Shown: in pieces, positions 1 through 11,160 of the stretch | Numbering within the stretch: the stretch's first letter is position 1 | Layout: every line of letters starts with the position of its first letter | Assembly: GCA_947561585.1 (NCBI GenBank) | Contig: CANNZV010002492.1 | Location: 1-64,000 of the forward strand | DNA: 64,000 bases | Source of the DNA: Caprella mutica | Lineage: Eukaryota; Arthropoda; Malacostraca; Amphipoda; Caprellidae | Direction of reading: 5' to 3' | Notes under the pieces: model-generated | What the model saw: only the letters and a program-made list of their open reading frames with translations | What the model was told of the DNA's origin: nothing | Database searches by the model: none | Translations under genes and position numbers: made by a program

Positions 1-98
1 GTATATATTTTTGCGACAGTTTTGATTAAATCTAGAAATATCAGGTGTATTTTGATACTTAGGTAAGGAAAGGTCCAATTTCTTGATTATGTGATAAT

Positions 99-2127
99 CA
101 GAGATGGGCGAAAAGTACATCGAAAGTACTTAAGTACTAAGTACAAGTACTCGTAAATCAATGTACTTGAAGTAGTTGCCCAAGTACTCAAATAATAAAG
201 TACTTTCAAAGTACAAGTACCAAGTACTTTTTAAAGTACTTAGAAGTACCAAGTACATTTACTACACAATTAAAAGAATAATAATTTATACTGTTAACTC
301 TGATAGTACATCTCTTCAGTGACTTTTTTTCTGATAGTACATCTTCTCAGAGACTTTTTTCTCTCATAGTACATAATCATAATGACTCTTTTCTCTGATA
401 GTACATCATCGCAGTGACTCTTTTCTCTGATTGTACATCATCATAATGACTCTTTTCTTTGATAGTACATCATCGCAGTGACTCTTTTCTCTGATAGTAC
501 ATCATCACAGTGACTCTTTTCTCTGATATTACATCATCAGAATGACTTTTCTCTGATAGTACATCATCGCAGTGACTCTTTTCTCTGATAATACATCATC
601 ATAATGACTCTTTTCTCTGATAGTACATCATCGCAGTGACTCTTTTCTCTGATAGAACATCATCATAATGACTCTTTTCTCTGATAGTACATCATCGCAG
701 TGACTCTTTTCTCTGATAGTACATCATCGACAGTGACTCTTTTCTCTGATAGTACATTATCATAGTGACTCTTTTCTCTGATAGTACATCTTCTCAGTGA
801 CTCTTTTCTCTGACAGTACATCATCACAGTGACTCTTTTCTCTGATAGTACATTATCATAGTGACTCTTTTCTCTGATAGTACATCTTCTCAGTGACTCT
901 TTTCTCTGATAGTACATCATCACAGTGACTCTTTTCTCTGATAGTACATCATCACAGTGACTCTTTTCTCTGATAGTACATCATCACAGTGACTCTTTTC
1001 TCTGATAGTACATCATCACAGTGACTCTTTTCTCTGATAGTACATTATCATAGTGACTCTTTTCTCTGATAGTACATCATCACAGTGACTCTTTTCTCTG
1101 ATAGTACATCATCACAGTGACTCTTTTCTCTGATAGTACATCATCACAGTGATTCTTTTCTCTGACCGTACATCATCACAGTGACTCTTTTCTCTGATAG
1201 TACATCATCACAGTGACTCTTTTCTCTGATAGTACATCATCACAGTGACTCTTTTCTCTGATAGTACATCATCACAGTGACTCTTTTCTCTGACAGTACA
1301 TCATCACAGTGACTCTTTTCTCTGACAGTACATCATCACAGTGATTCTTTTCTCTGATAGTACATCATCACAGTGACTCTTTTCTCTGATAGTACATCTT
1401 CTCAGTGATTCTTTTCTCTAATAGTACATCATCACAGTGACTCTTTTCTCTGATAGTACATCATCACAGTGACTCTTTTCTCTGATAGTACATCATCACA
1501 GTGACTCTTTTCTCTGATAGTACATAATCACAGTGACTCTTAACTCTGATAGTACATCATCACAGTGACTCACTGTACACGTCCACACGCTTATAATTCG
1601 TCAATGTGTTTGGTAAATATTGGTTGTGATATCTAGGTATCATAAAATAATTATGTTCAATGTACTTAAATTGGTTAATATAACTCGTAGTCTCTATACA
1701 TGATTGTATGTCATAATATATGAATATTCACCGTCACATAAAAGTATACAATGTCTTACAGTCTTAGTTTTCGATTCTACTGTTTGACAAAGTTTTCAAT
1801 TTTACTGCTTGACAAACAATTTTCCAACATGTTGGACCTCTTCAAACTCTTTTCTTTATCCAGTTGCTGTAAATACAGTTTTGATGAGAAAAAGAATTAA
1901 TTTTGTACAGATTTTAGAACTAATCTTTTTAAATCTCTTGACTGAAAGGAAAAAATGTACTTTGCAAAGTACTTTTTACTTGGAAAGTAACAAGTACTTG
2001 TAAAAAGTACTTCTAAGTAATTATTCAAAGTACTTTTTAGAAAGTACTTCAAGTAGTACTTGAAGTACTTACTTGTTACTTAGTACTTTTACTTGGTACT
2101 TGGGAAGTACTTTCCCGCCCATCTCTG
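99..2127. mobile_element. Non-autonomous hAT-type element carrying a minisatellite (copy 1)
   Basis: The ends are near-perfect inverted repeats: CAGAGATGGGCG at the left and its complement CGCCCATCTCTG at the right. Inside each end are many degenerate copies of the motif AAGTACTT. The left ~195 bp and right ~550 bp match the copy at 33363-35143 almost base for base. The centre is a long 32-bp tandem array. No transposase is present. The CAGAGATGGGC terminus is typical of hAT elements, and the sister copy has a perfect 8-bp target duplication. Here the flanks (GTGATAAT and GCAATGCT) no longer match, so this copy is older or was rearranged. Confidence 0.8.
297..1576. repeat. 32-bp minisatellite inside the hAT-type element (~40 copies)
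   Basis: The repeat unit starts GATAGTACATCATCACAGTG and continues ACTCTTTTCTCT, 32 bp in all, present about 40 times. Variant units (CATAATG, CTTCTCAG) cluster at the left and homogeneous units at the right, which suggests recent expansion from the right side. Open frames seen through it on either strand are artefacts of the repeat and are not genes. Confidence 0.92.
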
Positions 2128-3059
2128 GCAATGCTATATATTATAATTTTTGTATTGAGTGATTTGTAATGTTAACAGTACAATTAACCTTTCATGTATT
2201 GAATTTAATGTGAAGTACATTATTATTTTAACCTGTACAAATTTAGAATAACAATGTTAATTGTACAGTCCAAATTGTGAATGAAGAAGCATCAATTTAA
2301 TATTGAAGTAATGCTAAATTTCTTTCTTTGATACAATAATTTTCTTTCATATTTAACCGCTTAAATAATCAAATTGTTGATAAAAAGGTTATATCCTATA
2401 GATTGAAAACTTTCTTTTCAAACTTTGCAGAATACTTAGAATAGTACCAACATAAGCTTTACAGGTTACAATTTCCAGTGAGTGTGGTTTTGCATTTTAT
2501 TGTTTAAGAGTTGCTTTTACGCAACTCTTGTCATATATGGATTAATTTCAATTTTGATTTGTTACTAGTTGTGATAAGCAAAAAAAAAACATATTCATTA
2601 TATCAAAAATAACGTTTTATTTCTGAAAAAACACCAGGGTAAAAAAAACACACCCAAAACTTGTTTTTTTATAAAAAAAAATTCAGAAGAAATAGTTTTT
2701 TTTTCACAAAATGTGGATAATTCCGATGAATAATATATGTGAGACTGATTATATGTAGTAAATAAACGTCCACATTAATATTTTATGTATGTACACACAG
2801 AGAAAGGATTAGTTGAATCAAATCATATTTGATTTGTTTGGACTAAATTTTATGGTTTATCTGTGCGCCTACCTACGTGGTGAGTTGCAGGTACTATTTA
2901 AAATGAGTTAAATTGACGTTGGTTAAAACAACAGATATGTGAGTTGATTTTATTTAATTCCCGAAGGTCACAACAACTATCTGTGATAGTCAAAACTACT
3001 CGTGATGGTTGAACCAATTATATGAAATGGTTAAAACAACTGCAGAACAAGGTTACATC
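2128..3059. other. AT-rich spacer with an old dispersed repeat
   Basis: No gene is seen. The segment ~2385-2515 is related, inverted, to ~23595-23745. At 2797 a CACAGAGAAA motif begins sequence that leads, through increasingly regular copies, into the 22-bp array; the same motif inverted closes the ~120-bp repeat block at 17095. Confidence 0.4.
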
Positions 3060-3625
3060 AACTACTTGTGTATGTTTCTCCAATCACTACTATGTGTTAT
3101 ACCAACTACTCGTGTAGGTTATACCAACTACTCGTGTAGGTTATACCAACTACTCGTATAGGTTATACCAACTACTCGTGTAGGTTATACCAACTACTCG
3201 TGTAGGTTACATCAACTACTCGTGTATGTTATACTAACTACTCGTGTAGGTTATATCAACTACTCGTGTAGGTTATATCAACTACTCGTGTAGGTTATAT
3301 CAACTACTCGTGTAGGTTACATCAACTACTCGTGTAGGTTATATCAATTACTCGTGTAGGTTATATCAACTACTCGTGTAGGTTATATCAACTTTTCGTG
3401 TAGGTTATAAACTTATATCAACTACTCGTGTAGGTTACATCAACTACTCGTGTAGGTTATATCAACTACTCGTGTAGGTTATATCAACTACTCGTGTAGG
3501 TTAGTTACATCAACTACTCGTGTAGGTTATATCAACTACTCGTGTAGGTTGTATCAACTACTCGTGTAGGTTGTATCAACTACTCGTGTTGGTTATATCA
3601 ACATCTCGTGTTGGTTTATCAACTA
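3060..3625. repeat. 22-bp tandem array (~26 copies)
   Basis: The unit is GGTTATATCAACTACTCGTG plus TA (22 bp). Copies become degenerate to the left (2940-3060), and two units at ~3405 and ~3505 carry short insertions. There is no coding potential. It sits just left of a 110-bp dispersed repeat. Confidence 0.9.
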
Positions 3626-3636
3626 CTAGTAAACTA

Positions 3637-3750
3637 AGAAATATGGACAGTATGGTAATATGTAGTCTATCGATGATTTTTCCCTGAGACCAAATTCTTT
3701 GGAACCAGTAAAACAAACGGGGTTTGCGCTGCGTTTGTCAGACGGCGGGT
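3637..3750 (+). repeat. Dispersed ~110-bp repeat, copy 1
   Basis: The stretch from GTAAACTAA through ATGGACAGTATGGTAATATG to GGGGTTTGCGCTGCGTTT recurs nearly identically at ~9704-9817, where it interrupts a different element. The near identity implies a recent shared origin. Family unknown. Confidence 0.75.
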
Positions 3751-4362
3751 TTCAGGCGGTATGACTTCCGGTTATACTTTGTCAAGTAAATGTATATCAA
3801 CTATTAGTGTAGGTTGGAATCTCGGTCCGGTTAGCAGTAGCCAAACTTTTTACCTGACTTTTCCAGTCACTATATTTACTCTATTAAATCATAATCTCGA
3901 GATATAGGTCCCGGTATCAATTAGATTAGACTATTTATTTTCTACGACCAAATCTAACATTTTCATTTATTTTATACTTGTGCTTCTGTGATATGCATAC
4001 TATTTTGATTTTAAAAAATAATTGACCACCTAGAGTCCTAGACTAATCTTTGCTTTTTGAAATGTTTTCGATCCGATGAATTGATATATGGTAATTAGTT
4101 GTAAATTAATAGATTAGATTGAATAAATAACTTCATGTCAGTTTATAGATAAGAAAATAGATGACGTAAATAACTTTACGTAGTGATAAATAGGTAGGCT
4201 AGATAAATGAAATAACCAGGCTAAATTACAAAAAACAAATGTTGATAAAATAAATCTTTGATATGCTGCAATTATACTATAACTTAATGAATAATAATAA
4301 AGCCTTTATTTTCTATACTATATTTTAGTGCAATTCATCTTACTCATATGAACTGATGTAGA
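3751..4362. other. No gene seen
   Basis: AT-rich sequence with no exon, array or element end that I can support. Confidence 0.4.
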
Positions 4363-4757
4363 AATATTTATTTATTTATTTATTTCCTCAAAAAACCCTT
4401 ACAAAGAAGTAGAAGAGTCGGGTTAGTCTCTCCTACTCCATCTACCAATACAGGGAAAATTCATTAAAAATTTGAAAGAGGGCCCGGTAAGCAACGAGGC
4501 TTTAAGGGCATCCTATTTAAACACACGATAAGTATATAACAATCATCAATACTTTGATATACAAGTAAAAGTTTAATCAATACAAAAGCAACTTCTTGAG
4601 TACACTTATAAGGAACTGACTTTTAATTGTTAAAAAAAAATTCTTCTCAGTTTATCATCACTACTTATACAAAAGAAGTTTTATATTTCCAAATACATAA
4701 CATTACACATTAAAGGATCACAAAGGAGATAATGCGTAGCATGCACAAGAAGCACAA

Positions 4758-6218
4758 CTAAATGTTGTACTTTACAAATAATGAAGCCTTGTACACCGAA
4801 CAGAACCTATTTATGGATTGTTCACTTCGCAAATCAAGAGGCAAGGCATTCCACAATTTAATACTAGTGTACAAAAATGAATTCTGACTCCTAGATTTAC
4901 GATAGAATGGTAAACAAAGTTCACCAACATTTCTTGTACCGATGGAGTGAACTGAACCTCTAAAAGAAAGAAATGCATGCAGTTCTTCATTGTGGTTACT
5001 AAACAGCGTTTTATGTAAATAGCACACAGACAAATATTCAAATAGATCAGCCAGTTTTAATATTTTAGAACTAAGAAATAGAGAGGTAGTATGGTAATCA
5101 TATGTTTTATTATTTATTATTCGAATAGCTTTTTTCTGTAAAATAACTAACTTATTTTTCAAATAGAGTGGAGCAGAATACCAAACCTCTATAGCATATC
5201 TATTAACAGGATCAATTAGAGAGGAATACAAAAGTTTCAACACATGGAAAGGGAGAATGTGCCTAATCTTACCGATAATACCAATAGTTTTAGACATTTT
5301 AGAACAAATAAATTCAATGTGGGAAGAGAAGGACAATTTGCTGTCAAATATTACTCCTAGAAATTTAATACAGTCCACTCTCTCAATAATTTCACCTCCC
5401 ATTACCACATCAGGTACAATAATTTCTCCTCTGTACGAAAATGGGATGAACTTAGTTTTACCAATATTAACAGCAATTTTATTTGCATCAAGCCACTTCT
5501 TTATGTGAGCAAGTTCGTTGTTCATATTTCCTACAAAAGCATCAATATCTTTTCTATCAAATGGACACGACAATGTACTATCGTCAGCAAAAAGTACATA
5601 CTTAAAAAATCTAGTACAATTTGGCAGGTCATTTATATAGAGTAGGAAGAGGAGGGGCCCGAGTGTTGATCCTTGTGGGACACCGTGAGTCAGAATTTTG
5701 AAATTAGAATTAGTATTACAAACTCTCACGTACTGTTTTCTGTTGACAAGATATGACTCGAACCATTTCAAGGCCACTCCCCTTATACCATGGTGAGACA
5801 ACTTAGAGAGCAGAACAGAGTGGTCCACACAATCAAATGCTTTGCGAAAATCTAAAAATATTGAGAAGACAATATTATCCTGGTCAAGATTATTAACCAT
5901 ATACTGGTATTGATTCAACAAAGCGCTAGTCGTAGACCTCCCAGCTCTGAATCCAAATTGCTCGTTACACAATATATTAAACACGTTACAATAATGGACT
6001 ACTTGACGGTGGATAACTTTCTCAAAAATCTTACTAAACACATTAAGAACAGAAATTGGTCGATAATTGTTGAGCTCCTTCAAGTCCCCACCCTTCGGTA
6101 TTGGTACAACTCTAGCTAACTTGTACAAATCGGGAAATACACCATTAACAAGAGATTTATTAACAAGATCAACTATAATAGGAGACAATATATCACAATT
6201 TTCTTTCAACAGCCGCAC
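4758..6218 (-). pseudogene. LINE ORF2, reverse transcriptase and C-terminal domain
   Basis: All RT blocks are intact: VVPIPKGGD and NYRPISVLNVFSKIFEK (blocks 1-2), FLDFRKAFDCVDH (motif A), HGVPQGSTLGPLLFL (motif B), YVLFADDSTL (motif C with the FADD catalytic pair), then KFLGVIFD (thumb side), and a C-terminal domain ending near SLFVKYNI. The enzyme copies the element RNA at the nicked target. It is 486 residues long and in frame throughout, so only the two upstream frameshifts disable ORF2. Downstream is the 3' UTR and the AAAT tail. Confidence 0.88.
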
Positions 6219-7041
6219 AGGAAATTGATATAAATCGTTTTTTTTTATTTTTCAATTTTCTAATTATCTGAGATACAATTTCAGTAGTTGTTGGCAGAAA
6301 AAATAAAGAATTCGGATAATTACCATTTAAGTACTTAACATGATCATTGACATTTGAATGAATAGAATTAGCAATATTATATCCTACTGATGCAAAGTGT
6401 GAATTAAACAAATTACTAATCATTACCGGATCATTATAAGTTACATTATTACTTGAGATTAGCATGGAGGTAAAGTCCGACTTAAATCTCTTACCAATTA
6501 TTGAATTAATCAAATTCCGTGTATTTTTTATATTTCCCCTATATTCGTCAAATTTCCTATTATAATAAGATTTCCTGGACGCTCTAATTTTACCTGTTAC
6601 ATAATTTCGAAATCTCTTGTACTCTCTAAAGCTAACTCTACCGTTCTTCATAAGTATATAATAATTCTGTCTTTTTTTAATATCCCTGATAATTTCAGAA
6701 TTAATCCATGGTTTTAACTTAGACTTGTATGATACGCACTTACGGATAACTGGTACACATCTATTATAGTTGTCTAACAATAACTTGTCAAATAGTTCAA
6801 CAGATTCATCGACATTGGAATTTGAGATTACTTCAGAGAAATCACAAGAACATATCATGTGGCGAAATGATTCACTAGTTCTATCGCTAAGTAGCCTATA
6901 AGAAACATAGGTTGGTAAAACTTGGGGTATGTCCACGAAATTATTTTTTATGCAAAATACTGAATAATGATCAGATAAACATGTTGTCAAAATACCAGAC
7001 AAGAGATCTGACACTGAATATGAAAAAATGTTATCAATCAA
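6193..7041 (-). pseudogene. LINE ORF2, endonuclease end and linker to RT
   Basis: Continues ORF2 after the first frameshift. It opens with the SLIDNIF and LSDHYSVF segments that close APE endonucleases (the SDH catalytic triad), then a basic ~200-residue linker (KPWINSEI, YNRKFDEYRGNIKNTR) as in CR1/Jockey proteins. It ends at a homopolymer (A-run on the coding strand, ~6235-6245), where a second frameshift sends the true continuation (PVRLLKENCD) into the RT frame. The Met assigned to its start is not a real initiator. Confidence 0.8.
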
Positions 7042-7760
7042 TGAAAAAGAATTATTAGTAACTCTTGTTGGCTTGGATATAACGGGAATAAGAGATTAGA
7101 CTGCATACAACTTGTGAACGAATTACAGTTTAAATCACCTAATAACAGATTAATGTTAAAATCGCCACACATAAAAATTTCATCATACCGAGACATGACA
7201 ATGGAACCAATCATATTATCTATGAAATCCAAAAATGATTGTAAGTGGCCATGAGGCGGTCTATAAATGCACCCAACAAGAATCTTCTTCCTTCCCATCT
7301 CCGCATCAACCAATGCACATTCAACAAAATCATGCGAAACACAAAAACTAGCAATGGGGCTGGACTTAATTTCTTTATGTACATATATGGAAACCCCTCC
7401 CCCTTTCACATTGTCACGCCTCACTGTATGATATGGCACATAATTATTAATTTTCGCTTCTTCCACATTATCGGTACTTAACCACGATTCAGACAAGCAT
7501 AGAAAATCTATTTTACACTGCAATAATCCTAATTCGGCAATTAATTCGTCTAGCTTAGGCAACAAAGATCTTATATTCAAGTGAAAAATTGACAAAGATT
7601 TATGATTTACAGTGATTTTACTATTAAAACTATCGATGGTATAATAATTACTGCAATTATTAGAATTCATCTCGGGATATAGCATATTAAAATGATTAAG
7701 ATCAGGGTCATACATATCTAAGAAATCCACATCATAATCGTTATCTATAGACCCAGACAT
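7038..7760 (-). pseudogene. LINE ORF2, N-terminal APE-like endonuclease part
   Basis: Starts at MSGSIDNDYD. The endonuclease signature is clear: SIFHLNIRSL near the start of the fold, FLCLSESWL (catalytic Glu), GGGVSIYVH, VGCIYRPPHG, and FMCGDFNINLL (the D-x-N catalytic pair). The enzyme nicks target DNA to prime reverse transcription. A frameshift at ~7095-7105 moves the conserved continuation (KPTRVTNNS, then IDNIF) to another frame, so translation in this frame ends in a short aberrant tail. The break is probably a small indel in an otherwise recent copy. Confidence 0.85.
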
Positions 7761-7959
7761 CTAGAAATATAAACTCGAATAGAAAAAGCAATGCTGAAGT
7801 GAAGCAGAAAGACATTAAATACAAAAAAAAACAAGCAAGTGCTATATTACCGACAAGTGACACACAGCAAACTTTTGATGCACAGTGGACAAATATACGA
7901 ATGTAGATTTGATGAAAGCCCAGCCAGTCAATGTAGTCAGTTAGCCAAGCAAAATGTAG

Positions 7960-8757
7960 TCAAACAAGGGTTTTATTTCCTGTTAAGTCAGATAATTTCA
8001 GGTTAAATGATTCCTCAAGGAGTTTATTCAGTTGGTCGTGTGAACTTATAAATATCCTGCTACCTTTCTCATGCGGAATTGTACTCTTTGTCCACATATA
8101 AACTCTGCCACTTCTCGATCCTACTGATGCAATTTTATTTGGGCATCTTTTCTTTGCTTGGCGTAGAATGTATAGCAGTTTAGCTCTGATAGGAATTAAG
8201 TCTTCTCCGACATACACTCCCGCCGGTCTCACAGTCCTAGCTGCTTCGAAGATACCAATCTTGCTACTCGAAGTTTTAAACTCCACAAGAATGTTGCGTC
8301 GATCTGGTGCTTGTGTAGCAGGTTTCCTTCCCAGTCTATATGCATTGGATATGTTATCCGCGGTTACATTGTACTTATATTTAGCCTTAAGTATCTCGGT
8401 CACCATGGTGGTCGTGTTCATTGAACTGTCTTCAGCCGGCAACTCTGGTCCCGAGAGGATAATGTTATTTTTTCGATTTTCGGATTCAACGTTGTCTAGT
8501 CGCTCCTTGAGTTCAGCATTATCACACTTCAGATTAGTAATCTGCTGCTCGAGATCCGAGATCTTCTTATCCTTCTCCTCAATCTTATTGAGTATCTCTC
8601 GAACTGAGTCGTCTAGTTTAGTCATGACTAGTTCAAGTAACATTTTACTTTCCTCGGATAGTTTATCAAGATCTCTGTCACTGCAAAACAAATGAGAATT
8701 CACATCACGACTGGGAGAAACAGGAGGAAGGATTGCTTTGCCATTTCGAAGATCCAT
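7960..8757 (-). CDS. LINE ORF1 protein (coiled coil plus RNA-binding region)
   Basis: Intact ORF of ~265 residues from the Met beginning MDLRNGK. An upstream in-frame Met at 8859 would give 299 residues, but its extra 34 residues look like untranslated leader. Residues ~45-105 are a heptad-rich coiled coil (DKKISDLEQQITNLK region), then IILSGPELP opens an RRM-like region with AYRLGRK, and the C-terminal third is basic. This order (coiled coil, RRM-like, basic tail) is that of trimeric RNA-chaperone ORF1p of LINEs, which packages the element RNA in the cytoplasm. It lies ~200 bp upstream of ORF2 in the same element. No break is visible, unlike ORF2. Confidence 0.82.
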   Translation of the reverse strand: MDLRNGKAILPPVSPSRDVNSHLFCSDRDLDKLSEESKMLLELVMTKLDDSVREILNKIEEKDKKISDLEQQITNLKCDNAELKERLDNVESENRKNNIILSGPELPAEDSSMNTTTMVTEILKAKYKYNVTADNISNAYRLGRKPATQAPDRRNILVEFKTSSSKIGIFEAARTVRPAGVYVGEDLIPIRAKLLYILRQAKKRCPNKIASVGSRSGRVYMWTKSTIPHEKGSRIFISSHDQLNKLLEESFNLKLSDLTGNKTLV

Positions 8758-8889
8758 GGCGAAAGAAAAGCGTATACGGATGAGTACCACACTAGTATCT
8801 AGACTAGGGGCCAGTCTAGAATGTTCAGACAAATGTATACAAAGCAGAGAGCGTCGCACATCCGCACACCACCAAGGTCAAATTGAATA

Positions 8890-9080
8890 GAATTACCAAG
8901 GTCAAATTGAAAACAAAATTTAAACATTTAAGTTTTAGATTTATTATTTAGAAGTACAATTTGAATACTCGTCACTGTCTGTTACGACTATAGGTTGCCA
9001 ATTTCTGAAATAAGAGATTCGTATATTAATATATATTGAATAGAAATTTACAGTATCGTTTATAAACATTATCAATTACA
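8890..9080. other. Short intergenic spacer
   Basis: AT-rich sequence between the LINE 5' boundary and the 3' end of the small minus-strand gene. It should contain that gene's 3' UTR. Confidence 0.4.
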
Positions 9081-11005
9081 TCACCTACTCTTTTTCCTTT
9101 TGTGATGAGATAGCGACAGCTTCGATATTCTTTTCATGTCTGGAATCCCTAAAAGCATATGAAAAAGTAAGAGCTAATTATACTGAAAATACATATTTAA
9201 AAATCATCTAACATTTTCAAATACTTACTTTGACCTAGCATAATTGTTCCTGAATCATTCAAAGGAATTGAAGAGGACTCCGATTGTTGATGACGTTGAT
9301 CTACTCGATCAATTCTTCATAAAGATCTGAAAGTAGATTCAGAAAATATAGAAAACCATATAGTACAAAATTAACTGAGAATTGTTCCATATAGGTAATT
9401 TATTTGTATGAAATGTTGAACTATTTATAAATCTTCAGATGTAGTATAAATTTAGCTCTAATAAATGCAATGGATTCTCCGTGGTAATCCTCATAATTTT
9501 GTTCATTGTACACTCTTAATTCAGTCTTTAATTAAATAACAAAAAGTATAATATATCAAAAGGCTCACCTCTGGTTGGAGTTCTCACTGCCAAATCCCTG
9601 GACGGTGTTCTCCTTATTTGCTCCTATAGGAAGGAGTTCTGCCGACTGGTGACAGGACAATAACCCCCCGTGCAAAAAACCCCCGCGGTCAAAAACCCTC
9701 CGTAAACTAATTAAATATGGACAGTATGGTAATATGTAGTCTATCGTTGATTTTTCCCTGAGACCAAATTCTTTGGAACCAGTAAAACAAACGGGGTTTG
9801 CGCTGCGTTTAAAAAAAACCCGTACAATAAACCCCCCGGACAAGAACCCCCCGGCCAGGTTTGATAGTGACAAAATGTATACTGTACTTATTTTTACTAT
9901 AAAATAGGTAATTGGGTATACCTTATTTTGCAAAAAATTTGTCATATTTTCGAAGAAAATGTAATAATTATTGGTTCGCATTGAATAATTTTTAATATAT
10001 CAATAAAAATGAATTATGCTATTTATATAGACCGGGGGTTTTTTGTCCAGGGGGTATTTTGCACGGGTTTTTTTGACCGCGGGGGGGGGGTGGGTTTGCA
10101 CGGGGGGTTATTGTCCTGGAATCCTGCCGACTACCTCCCTGGACGGTGTTCTCCTTATTTGCTCCTACAGGAAGGAGTTCTGCCGACTACCTCCCTGGAC
10201 GGAGTTCTCCCGGTCATAGAAAACTAGGGTCAAGTAGGTAAATTGCGGCACTTTAACTCACTGCGGTCTCTTATCTCAGAAACATTAATAACCATCATGG
10301 TTTCAAGGTACTCGTGAAATAAACAGAATCTATCATAAATTGAGCTTATTATGATATTCAACAATTCAATATATAGCTAAACTAATTTCAGAATGATTTT
10401 GAGACTTTCTTAATAGGGCCACAATTAGAAATTAAAGAACCGAATTTACCTGTGTAACCCTACCTATAGGTACACAAACTAATTTTAAAATATAAATTGT
10501 CAGAATACTTAACTGGAGATACTAGGATAAGTTTCGAATTATCGGACGGTTCCACATTTTCGGTCGCCTAAGAAAAACTATATAAAATAATGAATCAACT
10601 TTTATTTTAATTAGCTATTAGGTAGCTATATACTATACTTCATATGTGACTGAAAATGTGAAATCGCCTGATAATTTGGAACTTACCCTATCTGAAGACA
10701 GCGCAGTAACTGCCTAGCCTATGTAGTAGGTAATGACACTGAAAAAAATGCAGCTAAGTAGGTATGATGCTTAAATAATTTAACATATAATAATCTAGGA
10801 AAATTAGTCTGGATATCATTGGATATCAAACTGGAAGGTAGTAATCAAAATTTATTATTATGAAAAGTTATATACTTATAATCAGCTCTTTAAGAATATT
10901 TAGGCAGACATTTATTTATGTATTAAAGGCATTAATTAATAATTGAACAGTTACCCAAGGCTTACCTGTAAGGTGAAGGGTGACTTCAATTACTTCGGAA
11001 GCCAT
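9081..11005 (-). CDS. Small three-exon gene of unknown function, basic C-terminus
   Basis: Read from splice signals. Exon 1 (11005-10966) encodes MASEVIEVTLHLT and ends ACAG|GTAAG. Exon 2 (9326-9229) follows CTACTTTCAG and ends CAAA|GTAAGT. Exon 3 (9148-9081) follows TGCTTTTAG and ends at TGA. The only frame open to the exon 2 donor joins in phase to exon 3 and gives a lysine/arginine-rich end, HHKRKKSR, resembling a nuclear localisation signal. Exon 1 into exon 2 reads DLYEE and then meets a stop; one extra base in the AA run at ~9313 would restore the frame, so this is either a 1-bp lesion or a sequencing error, or exon 2 uses another acceptor. Product ~68 residues. Family not recognised. 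Intron 1 holds two MITEs and a larger element. Exon 1 lies in a perfect inverted repeat. Confidence 0.5.
9585..10212. repeat. ~56-bp tandem repeat split by a G-rich-terminus element
   Basis: A unit running from CTCCCTGGACGGTGTTCTCC to AAGGAGTTCTGCCGACTAC occurs at ~9590-9648 and, in about one and a half further copies, at ~10130-10212. The element 9653-10118 sits between them. Most of the array is therefore older than the insertion. Confidence 0.65.
9653..10118. mobile_element. Element with G/C-rich repetitive inverted termini (copy 1)
   Basis: The ends are CAGGACAATAACCCCCC and its inverse GGGGGGTTATTGTCCTG. Each terminal ~70-100 bp is built from repeated C-run/A-run modules (CCCCCGGACAA, CCCCCGTGCAAAAAA), so the inverted repeat is itself a small array. 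The ~180-bp core (GTTTGATAGTGACAAAATG to GAATTATGCTATTTATA) recurs inverted at ~63570-63750. The left terminus is interrupted by the 110-bp repeat seen at 3637. No ORF of its own and no matching target duplication. The family is not one I recognise. Confidence 0.65.
10225..10462. mobile_element. MITE, TAGGGTCAAGTAGGTAAATT family, copy 1
   Basis: Terminal inverted repeats of ~24 bp: TAGGGTCAAGTAGGTAAATT at the left and GAATTTACCTGTGTAACCCTA at the right. Two complete relatives lie at 14643 and 15281, and a partial one at ~13726. Non-coding. Lies in intron 1 of the small gene. Confidence 0.75.
10523..10690. mobile_element. MITE, GATAAGTTCCGAATTATCGG family, copy 1
   Basis: Long inverted termini: TAGGATAAGTTTCGAATTAT at the left and TAATTTGGAACTTACCCTA at the right, with CGGTTCCACATTTTCGGTC-type sub-terminal sequence. 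Relatives at 18309-18509, ~32865-33065, and a truncated one at 41888. Confidence 0.7.
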
Positions 11006-11087
11006 TCTTGTTCATTTTTCTGGAGTGTTCCAGAGGTGCCAACTTATGAGATGTCCACCTGCATCGGCCGTTAACTTAAGCATTCAG
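11003..11087. repeat. Left partner of a wide inverted pair (with 16225-16312)
   Basis: From GCCATTCTTGTTCAT through CAACTTATGAGATGTCCACC to CTTAAGCATTCAGT recurs inverted 5.2 kb away at ~16225-16312. The two flank the YR remnant and the ~275-bp repeat block, as if the whole 11-16.3 kb segment were bounded by copies of the small gene's 5' region. Confidence 0.75.
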
Positions 11088-11119
11088 TATTCAAAGATCG
11101 AATCTTTTGTTGTGTATTT

Positions 11120-11160
11120 CTGGAGTGTTCGGGCGGGAGCGCTCCGGGCGGGAAAGAACA
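11120..11160. promoter_or_regulatory. GC-rich promoter-like island between the arms
   Basis: The sequence GGGCGGGAGCGCTCCGGGCG followed by GGAAAG is by far the most GC-rich unique sequence nearby. It contains GGCGGGAA, an E2F-type site (TTTCCCGCC on the other strand). It lies directly before the plus-strand copy of exon 1 and ~115-150 bp upstream of the minus-strand copy, so a bidirectional start region is plausible. Inferred from sequence only. Confidence 0.4.

Larger units (their letters stand above)
4363..8880 (-). mobile_element. APE-type non-LTR retrotransposon (Jockey/CR1-like), nearly full length
   Basis: On the minus strand the order is ORF1 (8757-7960), a 200-bp spacer, ORF2 with endonuclease then reverse transcriptase (7760-4758), a ~370-bp 3' UTR, and a 3' tail made of AAAT tetranucleotide repeats (4363-4386). 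A simple-repeat tail rather than poly(A) fits CR1/Jockey-related clades. Only two frameshifts break ORF2, so the copy is young. The 17-bp sequence ACCAAGGTCAAATTGAA occurs twice near 8870-8912, at the 5' boundary. I cannot assign the clade without phylogeny. Confidence 0.88.

Noticed and set aside
663..923. Open frame with repeated RKES/SHYDN peptides
   Set aside because: Produced entirely by the 32-bp minisatellite; no start context or unique sequence.
300..1570. CRISPR-like regular repeats
   Set aside because: Units are directly adjacent with no spacers, and the genome is eukaryotic; plain minisatellite within a TE.
8168..8695. 175-codon plus-strand frame rich in serine/leucine
   Set aside because: Shadow of LINE ORF1 on the opposite strand.
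9565..10227. Open frames in the G-rich-terminus element (both strands)
   Set aside because: They run through homopolymer modules and a palindrome, giving glycine/phenylalanine runs; no coding signal.
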